From Pseudomonas sp. PB106 (lineage in GTDB: Bacteria > Pseudomonadota > Gammaproteobacteria > Pseudomonadales > Pseudomonadaceae), in NCBI RefSeq assembly GCF_009764645.1, contig NZ_RWIM01000019.1, positions 1 through 56,991 on the forward strand: DNA of 56,991 bases. Direction: 5' to 3'. The position numbers and the translations under genes are program-made. The notes under the pieces were generated by a model, which saw nothing but the letters and a program-made list of their open reading frames with translations, ran no database searches and was not told the origin of the DNA. Positions 30,476 through 38,525 of this stretch are shown here, in pieces. How positions within the stretch are numbered: position 1 is the first letter of the stretch; each line of letters opens with the position of its first letter.

Positions 30476-31657
30476 CTAGAGAATGACTTTGGCAGAACGC
30501 AATTCTGCAATCCGCTCAGTACTAAACCCCAACTCCGCCAACACCTCATCCGTATGCTGCCCCAACCCCGCGCCAACATGCCGCGGCGCCGGCAACGCTT
30601 CAGAAAACTTCAACGGACACGCCATCTGCGCCTGCGTCGTGCCATCCCCACGCGGCACTTGCGTCACCAGTTCCCGCGCCTGCAACTGTGGATGGCGCAC
30701 CGACTCTGCCAAATTCAACACCGGCTCGACACACGCATCGATCCCGGCAAACAACTCGCACAATTCGGCAAAGTCATGTTTTTCAAACTCGACCGTCAGC
30801 GCGTATTTCAACTGTCGCTGCTGTTCAGGCTTGGGCGACAAACCCAGCGCCGCCAACTCCGGCCGCCCCAGCGCGGCACACAACTGCTGCATGAACGCCG
30901 GCTCCAGACTGCCCACCGACATCCAGCGCCCATCCCGCGAGCGGTAATAGTCGTAAAAACTGCCGCCATTGAGCATCTGATCTTCCCAGCCCGGTTCTGC
31001 GCCACAGGCCAGATACCCGGCGCCGGCCATGGCATTAAGGCTGAACGCGCAGTCGGTCATGCTCACGTCCAGATGCGTGCCCTGCCCCGTCTGCTGTCGG
31101 GCAATCACCGCCGCCAGCAGGCCGATCACGCCGTGCAGCGAGCCACCGGCAACATCCGCCACCTGCATGCCCAGCGGCAACGGCCCGCTCTGCGCACGGC
31201 CGGTGTAACTGGCCAGCCCCGCCAGCGCCAGATAATTGATGTCATGCCCGGCGCGCTCCTTGTACGGCCCGGTCTGGCCGTAACCGGTGATCGACACGTA
31301 GATCAACCTCGGGTTGATGGCTTTCAACGCCTCGTAACCCAACCCCAAGCGCTCCATCACACCGGGACGAAACTGTTCCAAAACAATGTCGTATTCGCCG
31401 AGCAACTGCTTGACCACCTCCAGCGCCTCGGGCTGTTTCAAGTCCAGCGCCAGACTGCGCTTGTTGCGGTTCAGGTAAGCGTGACTGGCTGATACGCCGC
31501 CATCATGGGGCGGCAATACCCGCAGCAGATCCAGGCGCGTCGGGGATTCGATGCGCAACACCTCGGCGCCCATGTCCGCCAGCAACAGCGAGGCAAACGG
31601 CCCCGGCAACAAGGTCGAGAAATCGAGGATCTTCAGTGAGGCCAGCGGTGCAGACAT
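30476..31657 (-). CDS. CaiB/BaiF (class III) CoA-transferase family protein
   Basis: A 393-residue protein of the family that includes formyl-CoA transferase and alpha-methylacyl-CoA racemase. Supporting segments: ILDFSTLLPGPFASLLLADMGAEV (quoted in part), RNKRSLALDLKQPEA, the Asp-bearing LDVSMTDCAFS where the catalytic Asp is expected, and GPYKERAGHDINYLALAGL. Length and order fit racemase-like members, so a 2-methyl fatty acyl-CoA substrate is possible but unproven. The ATG at 31657 has AAGGAG upstream. It is a single gene upstream of dctA's terminator. Confidence 0.85.
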   Translation of the reverse strand: MSAPLASLKILDFSTLLPGPFASLLLADMGAEVLRIESPTRLDLLRVLPPHDGGVSASHAYLNRNKRSLALDLKQPEALEVVKQLLGEYDIVLEQFRPGVMERLGLGYEALKAINPRLIYVSITGYGQTGPYKERAGHDINYLALAGLASYTGRAQSGPLPLGMQVADVAGGSLHGVIGLLAAVIARQQTGQGTHLDVSMTDCAFSLNAMAGAGYLACGAEPGWEDQMLNGGSFYDYYRSRDGRWMSVGSLEPAFMQQLCAALGRPELAALGLSPKPEQQRQLKYALTVEFEKHDFAELCELFAGIDACVEPVLNLAESVRHPQLQARELVTQVPRGDGTTQAQMACPLKFSEALPAPRHVGAGLGQHTDEVLAELGFSTERIAELRSAKVIL

Positions 31658-31761
31658 GGGCGAACTCCTTGTGCGATGCACTCAGCCTAGGCAGGCATTG
31701 CCGATGCAGCAATCACCGGAAATGTCAGCGGGTGTGACCGTTACGCTCAAATCGCAGGCAT

Positions 31762-31786
31762 GAAAAAACCCGCCTAAGCGGGTTTC
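31762..31786 (-). terminator. Intrinsic terminator of dctA
   Basis: AAACCCGC (31766-31773), loop CTAA and GCGGGTTT (31778-31785) form a perfect 8-bp stem, followed on the minus strand by TTTTTTC. It lies 18 bp past the dctA stop. Confidence 0.92.
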
Positions 31787-31803
31787 TTCAATGCAAGCAG
31801 CGC

Positions 31804-33138
31804 TTACTTCACGTTGCTCGGGGTTGCGCCTTCAGCGACACCCAGGTCGTCTTCAGGGCGGGTATCAATGATGCCGCGACCGCCAGAAGCCAGTTCGGCG
31901 TCCAGTACGTCGGTGTCCAACTCTTTCACCCACTTGGCAACCACGATGGTCGCAACAGCGTTACCAACGAGGTTGGTCAGTGCGCGGGCTTCGGACATGA
32001 AGCGGTCGATACCGAGGATCAACGCCAGACCGGCCACCGGCAGGTGACCTACCGCCGACAGGGTCGCTGCCAGCACGATAAAGCCCGAACCGGTCACACC
32101 GGCTGCGCCTTTGGAGGACAGCAGCAACACCACCAGCAGCGTGATCTGGTGAGTGATGTCCATGTGCGTGTCAGTTGCCTGAGCAATGAACACCGCAGCC
32201 ATGGTCAGGTAGATCGCAGTACCGTCGAGGTTGAACGAGTAACCGGTCGGGATCACCAGACCCACCACCGATTTCTTCGCGCCCAGACGCTCCATCTTGA
32301 TCAGCATGCGTGGCAGTACCGATTCCGACGACGAGGTGCCGAGTACGATCAACAACTCTTCACGGATGTAACGGATCATCTTCAGCACGCTGAAGCCGTG
32401 CATGCGAGCGATACCGCCGAGCACGATGAGGATGAACGCCAGGCAAGTGATGTAGAAGCAGATCATCAGTTGACCCAACTGCACCAGCGAGCCGACACCG
32501 TAGGCACCGATGGTGAAGGCCATGGCACCGAAGGCACCGATTGGCGCGAGCTTCATGATCATGTTGATGATGTTGAACATCACGTGAGCGAAGCGATCGA
32601 TGAAGTCGAGGATCGGCTTGCCGTAGGCACCCAGGCGATGCAGGGCGAAACCGAAGATCACCGAGAACATCAGCACTTGCAGGATGTCACCGGTGGCGAA
32701 CGCGCCGACGATGGTGGTCGGGATCACGTTGAGCAGGAAGCCGACAACGCTTTGGTCAGCGCCAGCGGCAACATAGGAAGCGACTTTCGAAGCATCAAGG
32801 GTGGCGACGTCGATGTGCATGCCGTTGCCCGGCTGTACAACGTTGACCACGACCAGGCCGACCAGCAGCGCGATGGTCGAGACGATTTCGAAGTAAAGAA
32901 GTGCGTAACCGCCGGTCTTGCCGACCGACTTCATGTTCTGCATGCCGGCGATGCCGCTGACCACGGTGCAGAAGATGATTGGGGCGATGATCATTTTGAT
33001 CAGCTTGATGAACCCGTCACCCAGCGGCTTTACTGCCACGCCGAACTGCGGGTAGTAATGACCGAGCGCGATACCGATGATGATCGCGATGATCACCTGG
33101 AAATACAGGGATTTGTACAGTGGCTGACGAGTCGTCAT
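31804..33138 (-). CDS. dctA: C4-dicarboxylate:cation symporter DctA
   Basis: A 444-residue inner-membrane transporter (DAACS family) for succinate, fumarate and malate. It has about eight to nine hydrophobic segments plus the re-entrant loops: [13 protein letters not shown] is the serine-rich motif and [15 protein letters not shown] the substrate/cation motif. The ATG at 33138 ([15 protein letters not shown]) is typical; a longer ORF upstream is rejected because it overlaps the promoter. A perfect sigma-54 promoter and two enhancer-like palindromes lie upstream, fitting DctB/DctD control. Confidence 0.97.
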   Translation of the reverse strand: MTTRQPLYKSLYFQVIIAIIIGIALGHYYPQFGVAVKPLGDGFIKLIKMIIAPIIFCTVVSGIAGMQNMKSVGKTGGYALLYFEIVSTIALLVGLVVVNVVQPGNGMHIDVATLDASKVASYVAAGADQSVVGFLLNVIPTTIVGAFATGDILQVLMFSVIFGFALHRLGAYGKPILDFIDRFAHVMFNIINMIMKLAPIGAFGAMAFTIGAYGVGSLVQLGQLMICFYITCLAFILIVLGGIARMHGFSVLKMIRYIREELLIVLGTSSSESVLPRMLIKMERLGAKKSVVGLVIPTGYSFNLDGTAIYLTMAAVFIAQATDTHMDITHQITLLVVLLLSSKGAAGVTGSGFIVLAATLSAVGHLPVAGLALILGIDRFMSEARALTNLVGNAVATIVVAKWVKELDTDVLDAELASGGRGIIDTRPEDDLGVAEGATPSNVK

Positions 33139-33282
33139 TGCAGATTTCCTCAAGAGCCTCGCGTGGCAACATCCATCTGTTGACCGCGAAACCTGAATTG
33201 CGAACCCTCCTGCACTGGAGGGATTTGTTGTTGGAGCGGCGCTTTCCGGTCGGGAGAAACGCACGCTTCTGTCGCTCTTATC

Positions 33283-33297
33283 GCAAACGCCGTGCCA
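33283..33297 (-). promoter_or_regulatory. Sigma-54 (RpoN) promoter of dctA
   Basis: On the minus strand the sequence is TGGCACGGCGTTTGC, an exact match to the -24/-12 consensus TGGCAC-N5-TTGC. It ends 145 bp before the dctA ATG. Confidence 0.9.
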
Positions 33298-33375
33298 CTT
33301 TGGTGCATATGGCTGCAAGCCTTTTGATATCAAGGCCTGCAGGTTTTTTACTGTCACCGACTGGTTACTTGAGTG

Positions 33376-33432
33376 TGGCGGATTTCCGCCAACTCGCCAC
33401 TTCTCGTCCTACAATTTGGCGGAAATCCGCCT
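33376..33432. promoter_or_regulatory. Pair of upstream palindromes, probable DctD enhancer sites
   Basis: TGGCGGA-TT-TCCGCCA (33376-33391) is a perfect palindrome; TGGCGGA-AA-TCCGCCT (33417-33432) is a near-perfect copy. Their centres are 41 bp apart, about four helical turns. The nearer one is about 80 bp upstream of the dctA -24 element, as expected for a bacterial enhancer-binding protein. They also lie 57-113 bp before the start of the divergent AraC-type gene. Confidence 0.75.
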
Positions 33433-33488
33433 TGTTGCCCGTATCCCCCCCGGCTACCATCCGGCGCTTGAGGAAGGATCTGCCGCTT

Positions 33489-34487
33489 ATGCGCGAACGC
33501 ACCATTGCCAGTCATTTCGCCCGCGCCGCCCTCGGTGGCGCGCGCCGTCTGGGTTTCGACTATTCGGGCCTGCTGCTGCAATTGGGCATCAGCCCGGAAT
33601 TGCTCGACGAGCCGCGCGCGCGCATCCCCCCCGAACAATTCACCCAACTGATCCAGAGCCTGTGGCTGGCGCTCGACGACGAATACCTGGGTTTCGGCCA
33701 AGCGCCGAGCAAACCCGGCAGCTTCGCGATGATGTGCCACGCCTCGATCCACTGCCGCAATCTGGAGAAGGCTCTGCAACGCGGTTTATTGTTTTATAGC
33801 CTATTCCCCGGCGCCCCGCGTCTGACCCTGACACGCGAAGACGAATGGGTGCGTTTGAGCCTCGACGATTCGCAGTTATGGGACCCGGATCACTTTTTAA
33901 CGGAAAGCCTGCTGGTGATCTGGCATCGCCTCGGCAGTTGGCTGATCGGCCAGCGTATTCGCCTCGAACAAGCCTCATTCAGCTACCCACGCCCGGAACA
34001 CGGCGCTGAGTATGACTTGCTGTTCCCCTGCCCCCTGACCTTCGGCGCCGAGCAAAGCAGCCTGTTGTTTCACAGCCGCTACCTGCCGATGCCGCTGTTG
34101 CAGGACGAACGCACGCTCAAGCACTTTCTCGAACGCTCCCCCGCCGACCTGCTCTCACGGCCGGACGATGGCGATAGCCTCAGCAGTCGCTTGCGCCGCC
34201 TGCTCAGCCGCGACAGTGCGAACTGGCCGGATCTGGAAGCGGTGGCGGCGCAGCTGCACATCAGTCCGCAGACCCTGCGCCGGCATTTGCGTGAGGAAGG
34301 CACCAGTTTTCAGGAATTGAAGGATCAGCTGCGGCGGGATATCGCCATCTATCATTTGGGCCGGGCGGATTTGTCGTTGCAGCAGATTGCCGAGCAGTTG
34401 GGGTTTTCCGAACCGTCGGCGTTTCACCGGGCGTTCAAGAAGTGGACGGGGCTGACACCGGGGGCTTATCGCGCGCAGGAGCATTGA
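33489..34487 (+). CDS. AraC-family transcriptional regulator with an arabinose-binding-like N-terminal domain
   Basis: A 332-residue regulator. The N-terminal domain (about 15-200, MRERTIASHFARAALGGARR) resembles the Arabinose_bd/OruR type. The C-terminal AraC HTH spans about 235-330 (VAAQLHISPQTLRRHLREEG, EQLGFSEPSAFHRAFKKWTG). The ATG at 33489 follows AGGAAGGA; a far longer ORF through the dctA promoter region is rejected. It is divergent from dctA and shares the regulatory interval. Its ligand and targets are unknown; similar regulators control amino acid or lipid catabolism. Confidence 0.88.
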   Translation: MRERTIASHFARAALGGARRLGFDYSGLLLQLGISPELLDEPRARIPPEQFTQLIQSLWLALDDEYLGFGQAPSKPGSFAMMCHASIHCRNLEKALQRGLLFYSLFPGAPRLTLTREDEWVRLSLDDSQLWDPDHFLTESLLVIWHRLGSWLIGQRIRLEQASFSYPRPEHGAEYDLLFPCPLTFGAEQSSLLFHSRYLPMPLLQDERTLKHFLERSPADLLSRPDDGDSLSSRLRRLLSRDSANWPDLEAVAAQLHISPQTLRRHLREEGTSFQELKDQLRRDIAIYHLGRADLSLQQIAEQLGFSEPSAFHRAFKKWTGLTPGAYRAQEH

Positions 34488-34517
34488 GGCAATCAACAAT
34501 CTTGTGGTGAAGTCACT

Positions 34518-34618
34518 GGCCCCATCGCTGGCAAGCCAGCTCCCACAATGTCCGAGTCGTACATAAAATTCATGTAAACCTCAAAACGTGTGGGAGCTGG
34601 CTTGCCAGCGATAGGGCC
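34518..34618. repeat. REPIN doublet, TGTGGGAGCTGGCTTGCCAGCGAT family
   Basis: Arms at 34518-34547 and 34589-34618 are inverted copies with the extended GGCC ends. It lies between the convergent araC-type and phoQ genes. Confidence 0.9.
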
Positions 34619-34632
34619 AGAAAGGCCAACAC

Positions 34633-35979
34633 CTAAACCGCCGGAAAATGAATCCTGAACGCCGCCCCGCCCATCGGCGAGTCACCCAGCGCCAGTTTGG
34701 CGTTGTAGCTTTCGATGATGTCCTTGACCACCGCCAGTCCGATGCCTTGCCCCGGATGCTGGGCATCCAACCGTTCACCGCGCTCGAGAATCCGCGCACG
34801 CTGATCCTGCGGTACCCCCGGCCCGTCGTCTTCAACACACAGCTCCACCCCGGCCAAGGTTTCGCGCACGCTGATGCGCACTTCACCCAGGCACAGGCGA
34901 TAGGCGTTTTCCAGCAGGTTGCCCATCATCTCCAGCAACGCACCCTGCTCGATCGGCACATAACAATGCTCGGGCAGATCAAAGGCCACGCGCACGTGTT
35001 TATCGCGGTAAACCTTGTCCAGCGTATCGCAGAGACTTTTCAACACCGGTTGCAGGCGCACCTGATGGCGCACCAGACCACTTTTGCGCAGGCTGGCCCG
35101 TTGCAGTTGATAGCTGATCTGCTGGCTCATGCGCTCGATCTGGCTTTGCAGCACCCAAGCCTGGTCGCGATCTTCCGGGCGCTGGGCCATGTCTTCGCTG
35201 ACGCCTTGCAGCACGGCCAACGGGGTTTTCAGGCTGTGCGCCAGATCGTCGAGGGAGTCGCGGTAACGGCTGCGCTGCTGACGCTCGCTGTGCAGCAAGC
35301 GGTTGAGCGAGCCGGTCAAACGCAGCAGTTCGCGCGGGTGCTGTTCGGTCAGGCTCTCGCGAGTGCCGCCTTCGATTTCATCGAGTTCCTGACTGAGTTG
35401 CCGCAGGGCTTTAAGGCCCCAGGTCAGACCGATCCACAACAGCGCCAGCAGTACCAGCAAAGCTGCGCCGAAACCGAGGTAGAGATTCTCGCGCAGGCCT
35501 TCGAGGGTGGTTTCGTACTCGCGCACCGGTTGCAGGGCGACGATGCTGAAGGCTGCACTTTTGCCGCCGAGCAGTTTGACTTCAACGTCGTAAACGAAGA
35601 ATTCCTGACCGTTGGCCTCGCGGATCCGCGCGAACTCGTTGCCGAGACCGTCGTAGCGCGGCTTGTAGTTGATCTGCTCTTCCTGGGTAGCTTTCGAGCG
35701 CCAGACCAGATGCCCTTCGCGGTCGTAGATGTAACCGAGCAAACGGAAATCGGTGAGGTTGAAGCGCTCATCGGGCAACTGGTTGGGCATCACCAGTCGG
35801 CCGTTCTCAATGCGCGCCGCCGAGATCAGCGTGGTGACGTCAGAGGCGAGGCGCTGCTCGATCGAGTCCTGCAGCGCGAGACTGAAAGCGCCCTGCATCG
35901 CCGGCAGCAAGGCGAGCATGAACAACACCGCCAATGTGGTGGCGGCGAGCATCAAGCGAACGCGAAGAGAACGAATCAA
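34633..35979 (-). CDS. phoQ: Sensor histidine kinase PhoQ
   Basis: A 448-residue inner-membrane sensor of low Mg2+ and cationic peptides. TM1 at about 8-30, a periplasmic sensor domain with an acidic patch, TM2 at about 165-190, HAMP, HisKA with the phospho-His in DDLAHSLKTPLAVLQG, and the ATPase with NLLENAYRLC, DDGPGVP and GQGIGLAVVKDI. The ATG overlaps the phoP stop by four bases. The assignment rests on gene order oprH-phoP-phoQ and on near-identity of the partner PhoP to P. aeruginosa PhoP as I remember it. Confidence 0.93.
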   Translation of the reverse strand: MIRSLRVRLMLAATTLAVLFMLALLPAMQGAFSLALQDSIEQRLASDVTTLISAARIENGRLVMPNQLPDERFNLTDFRLLGYIYDREGHLVWRSKATQEEQINYKPRYDGLGNEFARIREANGQEFFVYDVEVKLLGGKSAAFSIVALQPVREYETTLEGLRENLYLGFGAALLVLLALLWIGLTWGLKALRQLSQELDEIEGGTRESLTEQHPRELLRLTGSLNRLLHSERQQRSRYRDSLDDLAHSLKTPLAVLQGVSEDMAQRPEDRDQAWVLQSQIERMSQQISYQLQRASLRKSGLVRHQVRLQPVLKSLCDTLDKVYRDKHVRVAFDLPEHCYVPIEQGALLEMMGNLLENAYRLCLGEVRISVRETLAGVELCVEDDGPGVPQDQRARILERGERLDAQHPGQGIGLAVVKDIIESYNAKLALGDSPMGGAAFRIHFPAV

Positions 35980-36653
35980 GTGCAGCGCTCATTGAACAGG
36001 TAGCCGAGGCCGCGCACGGTGTCGATCGGCTTGAACCCGGCCGGGCCTTCGAGTTTGCGGCGCAAACGGCCGACCAGCACTTCGATGACATTCGGATCGC
36101 GCTCGTCGTCGTCCGGGTAGAGTTGCTCCATCAAACGATCCTTGGGCACCACTTGCTGATGGTGGCGCATGAGGTATTCGAGGATGCGGTATTCGTAAGC
36201 GGTCAGCGCCAGCGGCTGTTCGTCGAGGGTCGCCTGTTTGCGATTGAGGTCGAGCAGCAATGGACCGGCAACGATGGTCGACTGGGTGAAACCGCTGGAG
36301 CGGCGCAGCAAGGCATTCAAGCGTGCGTCGAGTTCTTCGAACTGGAACGGCTTGACCACGTAGTCGTCGGCGCCGGCAGCGAGGCCTTCGACCTTGTCCT
36401 GCCAGTTGCCGCGCGCGGTGAGGATCAGGATCGGGAAAGTCTTGCCGCCCGAGCGCAACTGGCGAATCAGGTCGAGACCGCCCATGCCCGGCAGACCGAG
36501 GTCGATGACCGCCAGATCAAAGTTGAACTGCCCGGTCTGGTACAGCGCCTCCTCGGCATTGGCCACGGACTCGACCACGTGACCGCTCTCCGTGAGGCGG
36601 GTTTGCAGGTGATGACGCAACAGCGCCTCATCTTCGACGACCAACAGTTTCAT
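35976..36653 (-). CDS. phoP: Response regulator PhoP
   Basis: A 225-residue OmpR-family regulator controlling outer membrane and LPS remodelling genes. Receiver: VVEDEALLRHH, phospho-Asp in AVIDLGLPGMGG, Lys in YVVKPFQFEEL. Winged helix: LTAYEYRILEYLMRHHQQVV and the recognition region NVIEVLVGRLRRKL. The sequence is very close to P. aeruginosa PA1179. A GAAGGAGA-like site precedes the ATG. A REPIN doublet lies between oprH and phoP. Confidence 0.96.
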   Translation of the reverse strand: MKLLVVEDEALLRHHLQTRLTESGHVVESVANAEEALYQTGQFNFDLAVIDLGLPGMGGLDLIRQLRSGGKTFPILILTARGNWQDKVEGLAAGADDYVVKPFQFEELDARLNALLRRSSGFTQSTIVAGPLLLDLNRKQATLDEQPLALTAYEYRILEYLMRHHQQVVPKDRLMEQLYPDDDERDPNVIEVLVGRLRRKLEGPAGFKPIDTVRGLGYLFNERCT

Positions 36654-36688
36654 GACCTTCTCCTAATCACTTGAAATCTCCACAACCC

Positions 36689-36780
36689 CGTGGGAGCGAG
36701 CTTGCTCGCGAAGGCGATTATCCAGTCAACGATGATGTTGAATGAAACATCGCTTTCGCGAGCAAGCTCGCTCCGACAGG
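36689..36780. repeat. REPIN doublet inside the oprH-phoP-phoQ operon
   Basis: Arms at 36689-36712 and 36754-36780 belong to the TGTGGGAGCGAGCTTGCTCGCGAA family. The second arm has a G for C change (CTCCGACA), so it is slightly degraded. The doublet separates oprH from phoP. Confidence 0.88.
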
Positions 36781-36800
36781 GTTCCAGGGCGACTCACTCC

Positions 36801-37406
36801 TTAGAAATTGTAGTTAGCCGACAGGTAAGTCTGTGCGCTGCTGTTCAGATCCAGCGAACCTTGCTTGCTGCCACCGCTCTCTTTCATTTCGGTGCTGGCG
36901 TTGCTCATCAGGTAACGGTAACCGAGTTCGACCGAGGTGTTCTGCGAGACTTGCTGCAACACACCCAACTGACCGCCGATCGCATAACCGATGTCACTGT
37001 CGCGGCTGTAGCCTGGCGAATCCTGAGTCAGCTTGGTCAAACCCGCCGTCGCACCACCGAACAGCTTGGTGCTGCCACCCACCGGGTAGAACAGATCGTA
37101 GCTGCCCAGCAGATTTTCCTGACGCAGTTTAATGCCATTGTGCGAGCCCGACACGTTGTCGTAGGTGGCGTAGTAGCGACCCTGGCTGTTTTGCTGGCCG
37201 AGGCGGACGCCGTAGGTGTTGTTGCCGTCGATCGCGCCAGTGGCATTCGGGTGGCCGAGGTTGTCATTCAGTGCGCGGGACTTGTCGATCTTGTCGCTGG
37301 TCTGGCCGAACGTCAGGCCGGCGAAGTTGGTTGTGTCGTCGGCGTTGGCCGCGATGCTGGAGCCTAACAAGGTAAATGCCAGCAGCAGTTTGTTAAAACG
37401 AGTCAT
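36801..37406 (-). CDS. oprH: PhoP-regulated outer membrane protein OprH
   Basis: A 201-residue outer membrane beta-barrel with a signal peptide (about residues 1-22, ending ANA). The C-terminus YLSANYNF ends in Phe, as required for outer-membrane insertion. OprH is a small eight-stranded barrel that binds LPS and is induced at low Mg2+. It is the first gene of oprH-phoP-phoQ. The ATG at 37406 is the signal-peptide start; a much longer ORF upstream is rejected. The promoter carries five direct hexamer repeats, probable PhoP sites. Confidence 0.92.
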   Translation of the reverse strand: MTRFNKLLLAFTLLGSSIAANADDTTNFAGLTFGQTSDKIDKSRALNDNLGHPNATGAIDGNNTYGVRLGQQNSQGRYYATYDNVSGSHNGIKLRQENLLGSYDLFYPVGGSTKLFGGATAGLTKLTQDSPGYSRDSDIGYAIGGQLGVLQQVSQNTSVELGYRYLMSNASTEMKESGGSKQGSLDLNSSAQTYLSANYNF

Positions 37407-37452
37407 GGGTATTTCCTCTTTCACAGTGCTGTTTGGGTATGGCGCAAGGTTA

Positions 37453-37502
37453 CTGACCGCCCCCTGTACAGCCCCTGAACCGTCTCTGAACCTCACCTGA
37501 AT
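37453..37502 (-). promoter_or_regulatory. Five-fold 11-bp tandem hexamer array, probable PhoP binding region of oprH
   Basis: Read on the minus strand the hexamers are ATTCAG, GTTCAG, GTTCAG, GTACAG and GGTCAG. They begin at exact 11-bp intervals (plus-strand positions 37453, 37464, 37475, 37486 and 37497). Two adjacent GTTCAG copies five bases apart match the PhoP direct-repeat form. A -10-like CATACC (minus strand, 37437-37442) lies about 10 bp from the array, which therefore covers the -35 region. The array is also about 50 bp upstream of the divergent gene at 37551. Confidence 0.8.
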
Positions 37503-37550
37503 CAAATCGACTAGGCTGTTTTGACCACTTTCGATAAGGAGACCCCGACC

Positions 37551-38342
37551 ATGCGCCTGTTCCTCGCCCTCACTTTGCTGGCGGTCAGCAGCCTCACCCA
37601 AGCTGCGATCAAGACTGAAGAGATTCCCTACCAGAGCGCCGACGGCACCAAGCTGATCGGTTACTACGCCTATGACGACGCGATAAAAGGCGCGCGCCCC
37701 GGCGTGGTCGTGGTGCACGAATGGTGGGGCCTGAACGATTACGCCAAGCGCCGCGCCCGCGATCTCGCCGCACTCGGCTACAGCGCACTGGCAATCGATA
37801 TGTACGGCGAAGGCAAGAACACCGAGCACCCGAAAGATGCGATGGCGTTCATGCAGGCCGCGACGGCGGACGCCGCTGCTTCCAGCAAACGTTTCGAGGC
37901 CGGGCTGAACTTGCTGAAGAAGCAGCCGCAGACCGACGTCAATAAAATCGCCGCCATCGGTTACTGCTTCGGCGGTGGCGTGGTGCTGAACGCGGCGCGG
38001 CAAGGTGAGCCGCTGGCGGGCGTGGTGAGTTTCCACGGTGCGCTGGCGACCAAGACCCCGGCAACGCCTGGCAGTGTGAAGGCGAAGATTCTGGTCGAGC
38101 ACGGTGCGCTGGACAGCATGGTCACCCCGGACAACGTCACCGCGTTCAAGTCGGAAATGGACAAGGCCGGGGCAGACTATAAGTTTGTCAGTCTGGATGG
38201 CGCCAAGCATGGCTTCACCAACCCCGATGCCGATCGCCTGAGCCATGGCGAGCACGGCGGCCCGGACATTGGGTACAACAAGGCTGCGGATGAAAAATCC
38301 TGGGCGGACATGAAAGCGTTCTTCCAGAAAATCTTCAGCTAA
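37551..38342 (+). CDS. Periplasmic dienelactone hydrolase family protein
   Basis: A 263-residue protein with a signal peptide (MRLFLALTLLAVSSLTQA, cleavage after QA). The alpha/beta-hydrolase catalytic triad of dienelactone hydrolase is visible: Cys in IGYCFGGGVVL, Asp in HGALDSMVTPDN and His in AKHGFTNPDAD. Family enzymes hydrolyse dienelactone or related esters; the export signal suggests a different, periplasmic substrate. AAGGAG lies nine bases before the ATG. It is divergent from oprH and may share its regulatory array. Confidence 0.88.
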   Translation: MRLFLALTLLAVSSLTQAAIKTEEIPYQSADGTKLIGYYAYDDAIKGARPGVVVVHEWWGLNDYAKRRARDLAALGYSALAIDMYGEGKNTEHPKDAMAFMQAATADAAASSKRFEAGLNLLKKQPQTDVNKIAAIGYCFGGGVVLNAARQGEPLAGVVSFHGALATKTPATPGSVKAKILVEHGALDSMVTPDNVTAFKSEMDKAGADYKFVSLDGAKHGFTNPDADRLSHGEHGGPDIGYNKAADEKSWADMKAFFQKIFS

Positions 38343-38353
38343 CCCATCCGCAC

Positions 38354-38480
38354 CTGATCGTTCCCACGCTGATCGTCCCCACGCTCTGCGTGGGAATGCA
38401 GCCCGGGACGCTCCGCGTCCCAAGAGCCGAACGCAGAGCGTCCGATAAGGCATTCCCACGCAGAGCGTGGGAACGATCAG
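38354..38480. repeat. Complex inverted repeat, CCCACGCTCTGCGTGGGA family
   Basis: The ends CTGATCGTTCCCACGCT (38354-38370) and AGCGTGGGAACGATCAG (38464-38480) are perfect inverted copies. Inside are smaller nested palindromes (CCACGCTCTGCGTGG, GGACGCTCCGCGTCC). It differs from the other REP families here and is probably an independent dispersed intergenic element. Confidence 0.82.
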
Positions 38481-38525
38481 CCTACGAACTCGACCTTGCC
38501 ACGACTAACCGGCAAAATGCCCGCC

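Noticed and set aside
31804..33357. Longer DctA with 73 extra N-terminal residues
   Set aside because: The extension would include the sigma-54 promoter; the ATG at 33138 gives the normal DctA N-terminus.
36801..38459. 552-residue version of OprH
   Set aside because: It crosses the dienelactone hydrolase gene on the other strand; the signal peptide starts at 37406.
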